This document shows, piece by piece, positions 17,240 to 26,139 of a DNA stretch of 64,000 nucleotides; position 1 is the first letter of the stretch, and every line of letters starts with the position of its first letter. This DNA is from Hyphococcus lacteus. Its GTDB lineage: Bacteria; Pseudomonadota; Alphaproteobacteria; Caulobacterales; Parvularculaceae. The stretch covers positions 124,001 to 188,000 of the forward strand of contig NZ_JBEHZE010000001.1 in the NCBI RefSeq assembly GCF_041058985.1, written 5' to 3'. The translations under genes were made by a program, and so were the position numbers. Under the pieces are notes generated by a model. The model was not told the origin of the DNA, made no database searches, and worked only from the letters and a program-made list of their open reading frames with translations.

Positions 17240-18964
17240 TTATTGCTGCCCCGGTAACTCAACCACAAAACGCGCGCCGAGCCGCTCACTTTCCGGATTT
17301 TCCGGCTCTGATAGGCGGTTTTCGGCATATATTCTGCCGCCGTGCGAATTAACGATCTGACGCGAGATTGCCAGACCTAGTCCGGAATTATTACCAAATG
17401 ACGCACCCGCAGGCCGTTTGGTATAAAAACGCTTGAAAACGGATTCTAGATTATCCGGCGGGATACCGGGCCCATTATCCACGACATTAATCCGCGCGAA
17501 TGGCAATCGGATAGAACTCGGCTCAAGCGTTACCCTTACCTCGCCGCCAGCGGGACTGAACGAGCGCGCATTATCAATTAGATTGCGTATGACTTGGCCC
17601 AGTGCGGCGGGGCTACCCAATATGTAAGCCGCCTGAAGCGGTTCATTAAAAGCGACAGACACGTCGCCATCTTTTGCCGTATCCGCATAAACGGAAACGA
17701 TATCTTTGATCAGCTTTCCGAGATCAATTGCTTCGCGACTTTCGCGCGCGAGTTCCGCATCAAGACGCGACGCATTGGAAATGTCGGTAATAAGCCTGTC
17801 CATTCGCGCAACATCTTTTTGCACGACGGCCAAGAGCTTTGCCTGCTGTTCTGGCGTCTTCGCTAGCTGTAAAGTCTCTGCAGCACTCCGGATCGAGGTC
17901 AACGGATTTTTCAATTCGTGGGAAACATCTGCCGCAAAGTTCTCAATCGCATCAATCCGCGCATAGATTGCCTGGGTCATGGATTTCAGCGAACCAGATA
18001 ATTCGCCAATTTCATCTTTACGGTTGGTAAAGTCGGGAATGCGCGCACGCCCCGCGGCACCAATTCCTTCACGCACTTTGTCAGACGCAATCGCCAACTG
18101 ACGGATTGGCTGCGCGATCATCGTTGTGAGTAACAAAGAAGAAAGAATCGCCGCCGCAACCGCCCAACCAAAAAAAGGTAATATTGAAAGTCGCGCATCC
18201 TCAACCAGCGCATCAATCCCGCCACTCTCGGCTGTCACTATACCGTAGATCGCTTGAACCCGGCGAATAGGCACAGAAACCGAAGCAACAATTTCACCTT
18301 CTTCGTTGATCCTGACGGATGCTGCCCCGCGTTCCAATGCGAATGGCGATGATTCAAGCGCAGCATTTAACTCGTCTTCAATTGATCGGCGGGCCGCTTC
18401 TGCTCGATAGGCACGCGAAAAATAGCGTGATAAACGACGCCAAACATCGTCTCCGCTGAAGCTTGAAAAACTAGGCTGGTCATCATCAATAGCCGGAAGT
18501 TCTTGCGCAACAATTTCATCCTCGCGCAAAACAACGTCTTCGATGAGCAGGCTGCGCGCGTCACTAATGGGCGGATCTGCAAATGTCTGCGGCGCATTGA
18601 AAATCCGTACCCGACCTTCAAAGCTATCCCAAACACGATTGAACACCTCGCGCACATCACGCTGACTTAGCGCAAGCGCACAAACAGCTGTTTCATCCTG
18701 TAAGGCAATGTCAGTTTCTTCGATCGGCTGACAGGTATTCTCGTCTATTGCCACCTGCGCCAAAACATCGGCAATGATTTGTGCTTGCGCACGCACGCCT
18801 TCGAGTTTTGCTTGAACGAGGCCATCGCGATACTGCGTCAGGGCAAACGTGCCCATCAACAAAATAACCAGACCGATAAGATTGGCGAGAACGATGGTCA
18901 ACGTCAGACGCGACACCGCCATGGGTGCGCGACGCTTGCGCCCGATCCCGCCCTCCTTTTCCAT
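17240..18964 (-). CDS. chvG: Sensor histidine kinase ChvG
   Basis: A 574-residue inner-membrane sensor kinase. Membrane helices at about 20-43 and 262-284 bracket a periplasmic sensing domain. A HAMP segment (about 285-335) leads to the dimerisation/phosphoacceptor box FAADVSHELKNPLTSIRS with His349, then the ATP-binding N box (RNLIDNARSFS), G1 (VVDNGPGIPP), F box (FKRFYTKRP) and G2 (GLGLAISRQI). It phosphorylates ChvI, encoded immediately upstream. In rhizobia and Caulobacter relatives this pair responds to acid, cell-wall or envelope stress and controls envelope and metabolic genes. A basic cytoplasmic N-terminus (GRKRRA) precedes the first helix. Confidence 0.92.
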   Translation of the reverse strand: MEKEGGIGRKRRAPMAVSRLTLTIVLANLIGLVILLMGTFALTQYRDGLVQAKLEGVRAQAQIIADVLAQVAIDENTCQPIEETDIALQDETAVCALALSQRDVREVFNRVWDSFEGRVRIFNAPQTFADPPISDARSLLIEDVVLREDEIVAQELPAIDDDQPSFSSFSGDDVWRRLSRYFSRAYRAEAARRSIEDELNAALESSPFALERGAASVRINEEGEIVASVSVPIRRVQAIYGIVTAESGGIDALVEDARLSILPFFGWAVAAAILSSLLLTTMIAQPIRQLAIASDKVREGIGAAGRARIPDFTNRKDEIGELSGSLKSMTQAIYARIDAIENFAADVSHELKNPLTSIRSAAETLQLAKTPEQQAKLLAVVQKDVARMDRLITDISNASRLDAELARESREAIDLGKLIKDIVSVYADTAKDGDVSVAFNEPLQAAYILGSPAALGQVIRNLIDNARSFSPAGGEVRVTLEPSSIRLPFARINVVDNGPGIPPDNLESVFKRFYTKRPAGASFGNNSGLGLAISRQIVNSHGGRIYAENRLSEPENPESERLGARFVVELPGQQ

Positions 18965-18970
18965 CAGCGA

Positions 18971-19666
18971 TTAAGTATCCTTATACTTATAGCCGACGCC
19001 GTATAGCGTTTCGATAGAATCAAATTCCTTATCGACAACGCGGAACTTCTTCCGCACACGCTTTATGTGGCTATCGATTGTGCGGTCATCCACATATACT
19101 TGGTCATCATAGGCCGCATCCATTAGCTGATCGCGACTTTTCACAAAACCGGGGCGCTGCGCCAATGCTTCAAGGATAAGAAATTCAGTAACGGTCAGAA
19201 TAACTTGCTGTTCTTTCCACAAACATGCATGCCGCATCGGATCGAGTGTTAGTGGCCCACGGCGAAGAATTTTCTTCTCTTCTTCCTCAGTTGGCGTATC
19301 GCCCGCCTGACCGCGCCGCAAAACGGCCTTGACCCGCTCAAGCAATAGCCGCTGTGAGAATGGCTTCTTGACATAATCATCCGCACCCATCGTAAGACCA
19401 AGAACTTCGTCAATTTCCTCGTCTTTAGAGGTCAGAAAGATCAACGGTAAGTTGGAGGATTGCCGAATACGGCGAAGCAGCTCCATGCCGTCCATGGTTG
19501 GCATTTTAATGTCCGAAACCACCACATCGGGTGGCGTCGCATTGATAAACTCGAGCGCTTTCGCACCGTCTTCGAAAGTTTTTACCGTGTGTCCTTCAGA
19601 TTCCAATGCAATAGAAACTGAAGCCAAAATGTTTTCGTCGTCATCTACTAGTGCGATTGTCGCCAT
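18971..19666 (-). CDS. chvI: Response regulator ChvI (OmpR family)
   Basis: A 231-residue two-domain regulator. The receiver (1-120) shows the acidic pocket DDD at 8-10, phosphoacceptor Asp52 in VVSDIKMPTMDGMELL, Thr79 in IFLTSKDEEIDEVLGLTMGA and Lys near 100 (DDYVKKPF). The C-terminal winged helix (about 135-230) carries the OmpR-type recognition region DDRTIDSHIKRVRKKFR. It is the partner of ChvG, whose gene starts six bases after this one stops. The first gene of the run, so the promoter should lie in 19667-19776, where no strong consensus was identified. Confidence 0.93.
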   Translation of the reverse strand: MATIALVDDDENILASVSIALESEGHTVKTFEDGAKALEFINATPPDVVVSDIKMPTMDGMELLRRIRQSSNLPLIFLTSKDEEIDEVLGLTMGADDYVKKPFSQRLLLERVKAVLRRGQAGDTPTEEEEKKILRRGPLTLDPMRHACLWKEQQVILTVTEFLILEALAQRPGFVKSRDQLMDAAYDDQVYVDDRTIDSHIKRVRKKFRVVDKEFDSIETLYGVGYKYKDT

Positions 19667-19776
19667 AGTCTCTAATCCCCGTGTAATATCAGTTTCTTAC
19701 TATGTACCGGCGCGGGCGTATAGAAGGCGATGCCAAGGCGTTTTTGTGACCACCTCACTTTTGCCTTACATCTACC

Positions 19777-20073
19777 TCAAACACCGCCAGCAGCAGAATC
19801 GATAAATTTCGCTAACGACACGTCGCGCTCCGAAAGCCCGTCTGCGTCATGAGTCGTCAAAGTGATCTCTACTTTATTATAAACATTGAACCACTCCGGA
19901 TGATGATCCGCCTTTTCTGCGGCCAAAGCGATACGGTTCATAAATCCCCAAGCGGCATTAAAATCGCCAAAAACAAAGGTCTTTTTAATAGCGTCTCGAC
20001 CGTCCTGTGGTTTCCACCCCGGATTTTCACCCAAGAAAGCTTCGCGAGCATCTGCGGACAGTTTTTGGACCAT
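19777..20073 (-). CDS. phhB: 4a-hydroxytetrahydrobiopterin dehydratase (pterin-4a-carbinolamine dehydratase)
   Basis: A 98-residue enzyme that dehydrates 4a-hydroxytetrahydropterin so that it can be recycled, usually for phenylalanine hydroxylase. The family signature is clear: EKADHHPEWFNVYNKVEITL followed by THDADGLSERD, giving the catalytic histidines. The start at 20073 is set by AGGAG about eight bases upstream and by homology; a longer frame to 20217 has no protein-like extension. It is transcribed away from the Fur-boxed receptor. No phenylalanine hydroxylase gene is nearby. Confidence 0.92.
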   Translation of the reverse strand: MVQKLSADAREAFLGENPGWKPQDGRDAIKKTFVFGDFNAAWGFMNRIALAAEKADHHPEWFNVYNKVEITLTTHDADGLSERDVSLAKFIDSAAGGV

Positions 20074-20211
20074 TTGATTTCTCCTCTTCCTTGAGCTCCG
20101 GCATAGCCAAATTTCAAGCCATGCCCAACCTTTATTGACCATTGCCAAAACCAGCAGGCGACCGGGCAGCAACAGGTAACGCGAAAAGCGATACCAGCAC
20201 CCTATTGTAAT

Positions 20212-20226
20212 TGACAATCATTATCA
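20212..20226. promoter_or_regulatory. Fur box 1
   Basis: TGACAATCATTATCA matches 14 of 15 positions of the Fur 7-1-7 palindrome TGATAATCATTATCA. A TTGACA hexamer at 20211-20216 overlaps it; the hexamer 17 bp downstream is TAGCCA, a poor -10. Iron-loaded Fur here should block the TonB receptor promoter and possibly the divergent gene. Confidence 0.85.
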
Positions 20227-20248
20227 TTTCTTCTAGCCAACTCGTAAT

Positions 20249-20263
20249 TGATAATCATTATCA
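20249..20263. promoter_or_regulatory. Fur box 2 (perfect)
   Basis: TGATAATCATTATCA is an exact 7-1-7 Fur palindrome, centred 37 bp from box 1 and 36 bp before the receptor start codon. Because it falls inside the longest open frame of the receptor, it shows that translation begins downstream, at 20299. Confidence 0.9.
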
Positions 20264-20298
20264 CAACCTCCGAAAACGATACGAAAGACCCCGAAAAA

Positions 20299-22527
20299 AT
20301 GTTGAGGAAACTGGCTTTATTCACAGCCCCTATCGCCCTTTTGTCTGCCAATGCGCATGCCGACGAAGAATCACTTGAACTTGCCGCAATGGACAGTGTC
20401 GATCAGGTCACAGTCTTCGGGTCTGCTGGCGGGTTAAGCGAAGTCCCAGGTGCAATCACCTATCTCGACGCTGACGACATTGCCAAGCAATCCTACACCG
20501 ACATTTTGCGCACTTTACGCCGCGTACCCGGGGTCAACATTCAAGAAGAAGACGGCTACGGCCTACGGCCAAATATTGGCTTACGCGGCTCCGGCTCGGA
20601 TCGATCTGCACGAATTACAATTATGGAAGACGGAGTTCCGATCTCCCCGGCCCCCTATGCGGGACCGGCAGCATATTACTTCCCATACGCAGGGCGTATT
20701 AACTCAGTCGAGATCACCAAAGGCACCGGGGCAATAAAATATGGCCCACGGACAACTGGTGGCGCGATCAACCTGTTCTCGACACCAATTCCCGAAGATT
20801 GGTCCGCAGCTGCGCAATTTTTACTGGGTTCAAATGATGGCCGTCGCCTTCATGCCTATGCCGGTGGTCGGGGTGATCTCGGCGCGCTGGACGGCGGAAT
20901 CTTGATTGAGACCTTCCAGCAATCCACAGATGGTTTTAAGAAAATTGATGCTGGCGGGGATACCGGCTTTGATGTTTCAGATTACGTGATCAAGGCGGGG
21001 CTATACACAAAAGATGGCGCGGCGATTCCCCAAAGCCTTGAATTTAAATATCAGCGTTCTGATGAAACATCCGACGAAACATATCTTGGGTTGACCCGTT
21101 CTGACTTCTCGCAACAACCCGATCGACGTTACAATGCGTCGCAAGAAGATCAATTTAATAGTGATCATGAAACATTTCAGATCACCTATAACGCGGAAAT
21201 CACATCTGATCTAAACTTTAATGTAAACGCCTATAGAACTGAATTTGCGCGCGATTGGTTTAAGCTTGAAAAAGTATTGGGGACGTCCCTTTCAACTGTT
21301 CTCAATGATCCGACCACCTATTCAACCGAATTTGCAAACCTTGTTGCGGAACCCGGTTTTGTCGGCACCGCCGATGCCTTGGAAATCCGACATAATGCCC
21401 GTGAATATGTGGCCAAAGGAATTCAAGGAACGCTAAGTTATCAAACAAGAACCGGTGCAATCGCTCATAACCTCGAAGCAAGCTTGCGTTGGCACGAAGA
21501 TGAAGTCGATCGTTTCCAGAATTTTGAATATTTTCAAGCGAACGATTCAGACCTACTCCGCACCAGCGTGGGTGCCCCCGGAACAGATTCCAATCGCATC
21601 GAAACCGGCGAAGCACTTTCAATATTCGTACAGGACAACATTGATTGGGGGCGCCTCCATGCAACCCTTGGTGTACGGATCGAAGACATTGAACTAAAAC
21701 GCTTCGATTACGGCAAGGCCGACCCAAACCGAACTGGCGCTAGCCTTTCTACGCGCGAGAATTCTTTGACAGCCGTAACCCCTGCATTCGGGATCGTCTA
21801 TGACGTTACGGATCAGTTTTCAGTGTTAGGCGGCGTCTATCGCGGCTTTGCTCCTCCCTCTCCTGGCAATTCAAACTCCAGCGAAGAAGAATCGACAAAT
21901 TGGGAAGGCGGTTTCCGTTGGGCTAATAACGCCGCAAGCATAGAAGCAATCGGCTTTTTCAACGATTACCAAAACCTATTGGGCACATGCACGGCTTCCA
22001 CCGGCGGCGGGTGTGTGATCGGTGATCAGTTTGGTGGTGGGGAGGTCGATGTATACGGCCTCGAACTAGTGACTGCTGTTGATGCCGCACAATGGCTTGA
22101 AACGCCTTTCTCATTACCGCTTTCAGCAACATACACCCTCACACAGTCTGAATTCAAAACCAGCTTTTCATCTGGCTACGGACCATGGGGTAATGTAAAT
22201 ATTGGTGACGAGCTTCCATTCGTAGCGGATCATCAACTTTTGCTTACCGCTGGCATCGAAGATACCCGCTGGGGTGGTGAAGTTGCGATGTTCTATCAAT
22301 CCGAACGCCGCACGTCAGCGGGTCAAGGAGCGATAGCACTCGCGGATAGCCTTGATGCGCATACCGTGTTTGACGTTTCCGCATATATTCAAGTCATGGA
22401 GAATGTGAAAATACGCGGTAAGGTCGAGAACATCTTTGACGAGGAATACATCGCCTCGCATCAACCTGCGGGATTACGCCCCGGCCTACCCCGGACATTC
22501 TGGATCGGCGTAGATCTTTCGCTTTAA
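20299..22527 (+). CDS. TonB-dependent outer-membrane receptor, FecA/siderophore type
   Basis: A 742-residue receptor. Signal peptide at 1-21 (cleaved near NAHADE), TonB-box-like DQVTVFG, plug domain about 40-160 (SYTDILRTLRRVPGVNIQEE, GLRGSGSDRSARITIMEDG, KGTGAIKYGPRTTGGAINL), then a 22-strand barrel whose C-terminal region includes FDEEYIASHQPAGLRPGLPR. The plug resembles the Fe3+-dicitrate receptor FecA. Two Fur boxes upstream show iron repression, so it most likely imports a ferric chelate using TonB energy. The start ATG at 20299 gives a proper signal peptide; the frame open from 20248 begins inside a Fur box. No FecI/FecR or ABC transporter genes are adjacent. Confidence 0.92.
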   Translation: MLRKLALFTAPIALLSANAHADEESLELAAMDSVDQVTVFGSAGGLSEVPGAITYLDADDIAKQSYTDILRTLRRVPGVNIQEEDGYGLRPNIGLRGSGSDRSARITIMEDGVPISPAPYAGPAAYYFPYAGRINSVEITKGTGAIKYGPRTTGGAINLFSTPIPEDWSAAAQFLLGSNDGRRLHAYAGGRGDLGALDGGILIETFQQSTDGFKKIDAGGDTGFDVSDYVIKAGLYTKDGAAIPQSLEFKYQRSDETSDETYLGLTRSDFSQQPDRRYNASQEDQFNSDHETFQITYNAEITSDLNFNVNAYRTEFARDWFKLEKVLGTSLSTVLNDPTTYSTEFANLVAEPGFVGTADALEIRHNAREYVAKGIQGTLSYQTRTGAIAHNLEASLRWHEDEVDRFQNFEYFQANDSDLLRTSVGAPGTDSNRIETGEALSIFVQDNIDWGRLHATLGVRIEDIELKRFDYGKADPNRTGASLSTRENSLTAVTPAFGIVYDVTDQFSVLGGVYRGFAPPSPGNSNSSEEESTNWEGGFRWANNAASIEAIGFFNDYQNLLGTCTASTGGGCVIGDQFGGGEVDVYGLELVTAVDAAQWLETPFSLPLSATYTLTQSEFKTSFSSGYGPWGNVNIGDELPFVADHQLLLTAGIEDTRWGGEVAMFYQSERRTSAGQGAIALADSLDAHTVFDVSAYIQVMENVKIRGKVENIFDEEYIASHQPAGLRPGLPRTFWIGVDLSL

Positions 22528-22538
22528 CAAAAAGAATA

Positions 22539-22560
22539 GGGCCGCTCAAAAGAGCGGCCC
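22539..22560 (+). terminator. Hairpin after the TonB receptor
   Basis: GGGCCGCTC pairs perfectly with GAGCGGCCC across an AAAA loop, 12 bases after the receptor stop codon. The following sequence (TCAATCC) is not a strong T-run, so it may be a leaky terminator or mRNA-stabilising hairpin. Confidence 0.65.
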
Positions 22561-22625
22561 TCAATCCATTTAAGGATCGCGATTCCTTCAGCCAAATGGC
22601 CTCGAGATCTATTCAAATCTGGTGG

Positions 22626-22703
22626 TCAAACGGCGGTCGAAGGCTGCTCCGAAACGCGCTTTTTCCACAAAGACCTCTTTGGCTTCCTGAAATCACTCGA
22701 CAT
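22626..22703 (-). CDS. Possible 25-residue basic peptide with a strong ribosome-binding site
   Basis: A 25-codon frame (begins MSSDFRKPKRSLWKKR) preceded by a perfect AGGAGG seven bases before the ATG (22711-22716 on this strand), in a ~400-bp gap between two terminator hairpins. It is rich in Lys and Arg and resembles no family I know; it lacks the Glu...Tyr core of PqqA. The strong start signal is the only support. The rest of the gap (22561-22870) holds no other gene-like signal. Confidence 0.35.
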   Translation of the reverse strand: MSSDFRKPKRSLWKKRVSEQPSTAV

Positions 22704-22877
22704 CGAACCACCTCCTCTCGTTGATTGAAACTAAGGGTAGTTTGGGGTGCATTATCCCATTTGGCAAGGGGGTAATAGTTAACATATCCGAGGTTATTTT
22801 CGTTGACGGTCACGCCCCTGCGCAGTCAATTCAGTATAAAAATACTATTTTAAAACCAGTGCGTACACAGAAAAAAA

Positions 22878-22906
22878 GGGCCGGTCATCAAATGGATGAC
22901 CGGCCC
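22878..22906 (-). terminator. Rho-independent terminator of the sodium symporter gene
   Basis: A perfect 12-bp stem, GGGCCGGTCATC (22878-22889) with 22895-22906, closes a 5-base loop. On the minus strand it is followed by seven T residues, and it lies 24 bases after the symporter stop codon. The plus strand is also followed by TTTCATTTT, so it may work both ways. Confidence 0.9.
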
Positions 22907-22929
22907 TTTCATTTTGTTCAGCACAAGCC

Positions 22930-24423
22930 CTATGACGCGAGCATAGGTGCCAAAATTGTTGAATAGACGATCACCAACAAAATACTTGCCGGGCAAACGT
23001 AACGAATAAGAAAGCGCCAGCGTTGGAACCAAGCTTCAGATTTAAATCCAATGGCCTCTCGCGCAGTAGACGTCGATACAACCCAACCAGCAAACACCGC
23101 AGTGATAAACCCTGCGATTGGCAGCACCAGATCTGTCGTCGCGCTTAAGAAATCAAGAAGTACCATCCCCTTGAACAAGGTCGTATCGCCCAAAGGCTGC
23201 CACGTATTCCAGAAGCTAGTTTGATCTTCACCATTTGGCCCGACAGTCGGTACCTGACTAAGGGCATTCAACACACCAATTACAAATACGACTAACCCGA
23301 TACCACCAGCTGAGAACAAACGTTGATCACTCTTGGTTTGTTCATCAACCCACTTTGTCGCCGTTTCCAACAATGCAATTGACGATGTAATGGCCGCAAA
23401 AAAACCAAGAACAAAGAACATCAATCCAAAAATTCCGCCAAACGGAATTCCTTGGAAAGCCAACGGCAATGTTTGGAACATCAAAGTTGGTCCGCTGCCT
23501 GCATCCAATCCCATTGCAAACACGATTGGGAAAATTGCAAGGCCTGCGATAATACCGACACCAGTATCTGCAATCGCCACCAGGCGGGCAGATTTCGGCA
23601 AGTCCTGTTCCTGACGCATATACGCGCCATAAGTTGCCATTAATGCTGAACCAAGGCCGATCGAAAAGAAGGCCTGTCCAAGCGCCGCAGAAATGACAGA
23701 GCCGTTTTTAACCCCAGCCCAAAGATCATCAAAGCGTACGCCCAAAAGAAAATCGACACCTTGGGGGGCATCGCCTTCGATCATCGCAAAACCAAGCAGC
23801 ACAATCAGCAATACAAAGAATGCAGGCATCAAAAACATCACAGCCGCTTCGATACCGCCTTTGACGCCGCGCATAACGATACCCACCGTCAACACCATGA
23901 AGACCGCGTGAAACGCAATCATGCGCGTCGGGTCATTCAGAAGCTCACCCAGCTTGGCCGCCACTTGTTCGCTTGATTGCCCCTCGAAAGCACTGGCCCC
24001 AAGCCCGGCAATACCGCTCCGACCGATTGAAGCGATCAAATCGCCACCAATCATGATGACATAGGCCAATACCCAGCCCGCAATCACAGAATAGAACGTT
24101 AATATTATAAATGCGCCAATCATGCCGATCCATGATTGTGCGGCCCACATTGGCGAGCGCCCCTCAGCTTTCGCTAGTTTTACGACACTGCCGACAGCTG
24201 ACATGCCGCCCCGACGGCCAATGAACAGCTCTGCGACCAATATCGGTAGGCCAATGACGGCTACGCAAATTATATAGAATAGGACAAAAGCCCCGCCGCC
24301 ATTCTCTCCCGCGACATATGGAAATCGCCAGAGATTCCCTAATCCTACGGCAGAACCTACCGCCGCCATGATGAACGCCGCCCTAGAAGACCAGTGATTA
24401 CCCTCGCCAGCCGTACCTTGCAT
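22930..24423 (-). CDS. Sodium-dependent transporter, NSS/SNF family
   Basis: A 497-residue inner-membrane symporter with about 11-12 hydrophobic segments. The first helix carries the NSS signature AVGSAVGLGNLWRFPYVAGENGGG split over residues 16-40, the unwound region that binds Na+ and substrate in LeuT. It should import an amino acid or related amine with Na+; the substrate cannot be read from sequence. Single gene with its own terminator; divergent from the Hpt gene. Confidence 0.92.
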   Translation of the reverse strand: MQGTAGEGNHWSSRAAFIMAAVGSAVGLGNLWRFPYVAGENGGGAFVLFYIICVAVIGLPILVAELFIGRRGGMSAVGSVVKLAKAEGRSPMWAAQSWIGMIGAFIILTFYSVIAGWVLAYVIMIGGDLIASIGRSGIAGLGASAFEGQSSEQVAAKLGELLNDPTRMIAFHAVFMVLTVGIVMRGVKGGIEAAVMFLMPAFFVLLIVLLGFAMIEGDAPQGVDFLLGVRFDDLWAGVKNGSVISAALGQAFFSIGLGSALMATYGAYMRQEQDLPKSARLVAIADTGVGIIAGLAIFPIVFAMGLDAGSGPTLMFQTLPLAFQGIPFGGIFGLMFFVLGFFAAITSSIALLETATKWVDEQTKSDQRLFSAGGIGLVVFVIGVLNALSQVPTVGPNGEDQTSFWNTWQPLGDTTLFKGMVLLDFLSATTDLVLPIAGFITAVFAGWVVSTSTAREAIGFKSEAWFQRWRFLIRYVCPASILLVIVYSTILAPMLAS

Positions 24424-24581
24424 AAATGCAACCCCTTATATTTTTAGCCACCGGAATGGTGTCTTTATAGATTTTAGACAAATTTTTACTGTTGTTAGCA
24501 AATATTGCTCAAGGGAGAGAGCATAAAAACACGGCCGAAGACGCGAATAATCGTCTAAAGCACATAAATTGGGGAAAAACC

Positions 24582-24950
24582 TTGCCGGAAACGCAGCTTT
24601 TCGAACCTTCTCACCTACAGACCGAACAGGTCGAAAGCCTTATTGCTGCCGCAGGCGTGGACGGCACCCGCGCTATTCTCGAAGCATTTCAGCGCTCCAC
24701 CTTGGAATTGCTAGCTCTGCTCGACCATGGGCTTAAAGATGGCTCGCTAAACGAAGCCTATAAAAACGCTCACGCCGTAAAAGGATCCGCAGCCAATGTC
24801 GGCGCACAGCTTCTGGCAGAGGCTGCAGGCTCAATCGAAGGCGCGTGTAAAGACGGCAATGCGGTGGCCGCACTCCAGTTTCTGAGCGAGGCTCAATCGA
24901 AATTCGAGACATTCTGCGTACATTTCGACGCTCATCTCGCGCGATATTAG
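24582..24950 (+). CDS. Hpt (histidine phosphotransfer) domain protein
   Basis: A single-domain protein of about 122 residues. The phosphotransfer motif YKNAHAVKGSAANVGA contains the phosphorylatable His (about residue 64), within a helical bundle typical of Hpt modules that shuttle phosphate between hybrid kinases and response regulators. There is no ATG in the upstream frame: TTG at 24582, preceded by GGGGAAA, is the likeliest start, although a TTG at 24492 would give 152 residues. Partners are not encoded nearby. Convergent with rodA. Confidence 0.8.
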   Translation: MPETQLFEPSHLQTEQVESLIAAAGVDGTRAILEAFQRSTLELLALLDHGLKDGSLNEAYKNAHAVKGSAANVGAQLLAEAAGSIEGACKDGNAVAALQFLSEAQSKFETFCVHFDAHLARY

Positions 24951-24991
24951 ATCTCATAAATTTTGCGCTTGAGCGCCGGTCCAAGCGACGA

Positions 24992-26137
24992 TTAGAATTC
25001 GCTCGACCGGTACATGTCCTGATCTCGGTGGACATGGGCGCTCATCACAATGCCAAACCCGGCCATAATTGTGAGCATCACAGTACCGCCGTAAGAGACA
25101 AGCGGTAATGGCACACCAACGACTGGTGCAAGTCCCATTACCATGCCGGTATTGATCAGCACATACAGCGTGAACGTTGCGACGACGCCTGTTGATGCCA
25201 ATCTGGCAAAATGTGATTTGGTATTCATCGCCACAGAAAGCCCTGTGATGATGACTGCCATATAAATCAGCAACAAACCAACCGCACCAACGAAACCAAA
25301 CTCTTCTCCAAAAATCGTAAAGATGAAATCGGTCTGCATTTCGGGAAGGAATTTGAGCTGGCTCTGCGTTCCCTCCATATACCCCTTGCCGTCAAGGCCA
25401 CCCGAACCAAGCGCAATTTTTGATTGCATCAGATGGTAGCCCTCACCTAACGGATCGCGGTCAGGGTTTAGAAAAGTCAAAATCCGGCTGATTTGGTATT
25501 CTTTTAAAATCTCAAACCTATAGGCACCATATGCAGCAGCAATACCGCCCAAAATTGCAGCAAATCCGATTCGCCAACTCAAACCCGCAACAAAAATGAT
25601 GATCGCGCCAGTGGCAGCGAGCAGTATCGCCGTTCCAAGGTCAGGTTGGATAAAGATCAAGCCAACTGGCACGCCAATCATCAATGCCGGCGGAATTAGG
25701 TAAAGGATATGGGACACCTGTTCCGCGCGAAGGCTATGATAATAACGCGCGAGCCCCAAAACCAGACCGATCTTCATCGCTTCTGATGGTTGAAACTGCA
25801 TACCCCCAAATTCAATCCAGCGGCGCGCACCCATATTGACTTCGCCAATAAACGGCACCGCCAGCAATGCAACGAGTGAGGCGAAATAAATCGGATAGCT
25901 AAGCGCCATCCAATATCGAATGGGCACCATTGCAATAGTAGCCATGATCGTGAACGCCGCGACATAACGCAGACCATGTTTCAGCGCCCATGGCTGCCAG
26001 CTAGCCTCGGCAACTGAGTAGAGCGTGATCACGCCCGCACCAGCGAGCATCGTAAGCAAGATGACCAACGGCCAATGCAACCGAGAAAGCTTGTCGCGAA
26101 TACCGCGCCGCCGACCGGGTAAGATGATGGATGACAT
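24992..26137 (-). CDS. rodA: Peptidoglycan glycosyltransferase RodA (MrdB)
   Basis: A 381-residue SEDS-family polytopic membrane protein that polymerises lipid II during side-wall growth together with PBP2. SEDS features are clear: WIEFGGMQFQPSEAMKIGLVL, the loop FIQPDLGTA, the region EFGFVGAVGLLLIYM, and the C-terminal VGVPLPLVSYGGT. It is the last gene of the mreB-mreC-mreD-mrdA-rodA run and starts two bases after the PBP2 gene ends, so expression is coupled. Confidence 0.96.
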   Translation of the reverse strand: MSSIILPGRRRGIRDKLSRLHWPLVILLTMLAGAGVITLYSVAEASWQPWALKHGLRYVAAFTIMATIAMVPIRYWMALSYPIYFASLVALLAVPFIGEVNMGARRWIEFGGMQFQPSEAMKIGLVLGLARYYHSLRAEQVSHILYLIPPALMIGVPVGLIFIQPDLGTAILLAATGAIIIFVAGLSWRIGFAAILGGIAAAYGAYRFEILKEYQISRILTFLNPDRDPLGEGYHLMQSKIALGSGGLDGKGYMEGTQSQLKFLPEMQTDFIFTIFGEEFGFVGAVGLLLIYMAVIITGLSVAMNTKSHFARLASTGVVATFTLYVLINTGMVMGLAPVVGVPLPLVSYGGTVMLTIMAGFGIVMSAHVHRDQDMYRSSEF

Positions 26138-26139
26138 CG

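Noticed and set aside
20248..20298. Upstream TTG start for the TonB receptor
   Set aside because: The codons are the Fur box itself and the extension would spoil the signal peptide.
22626..22703. pqqA peptide gene
   Set aside because: The peptide lacks the conserved Glu-x3-Tyr core, and no pqqBCDE genes are present.
24505..24560. Glycine-riboswitch-like GGGAGAG near the sodium symporter
   Set aside because: It is on the Hpt strand and the conserved core and paired stems of the riboswitch are missing.
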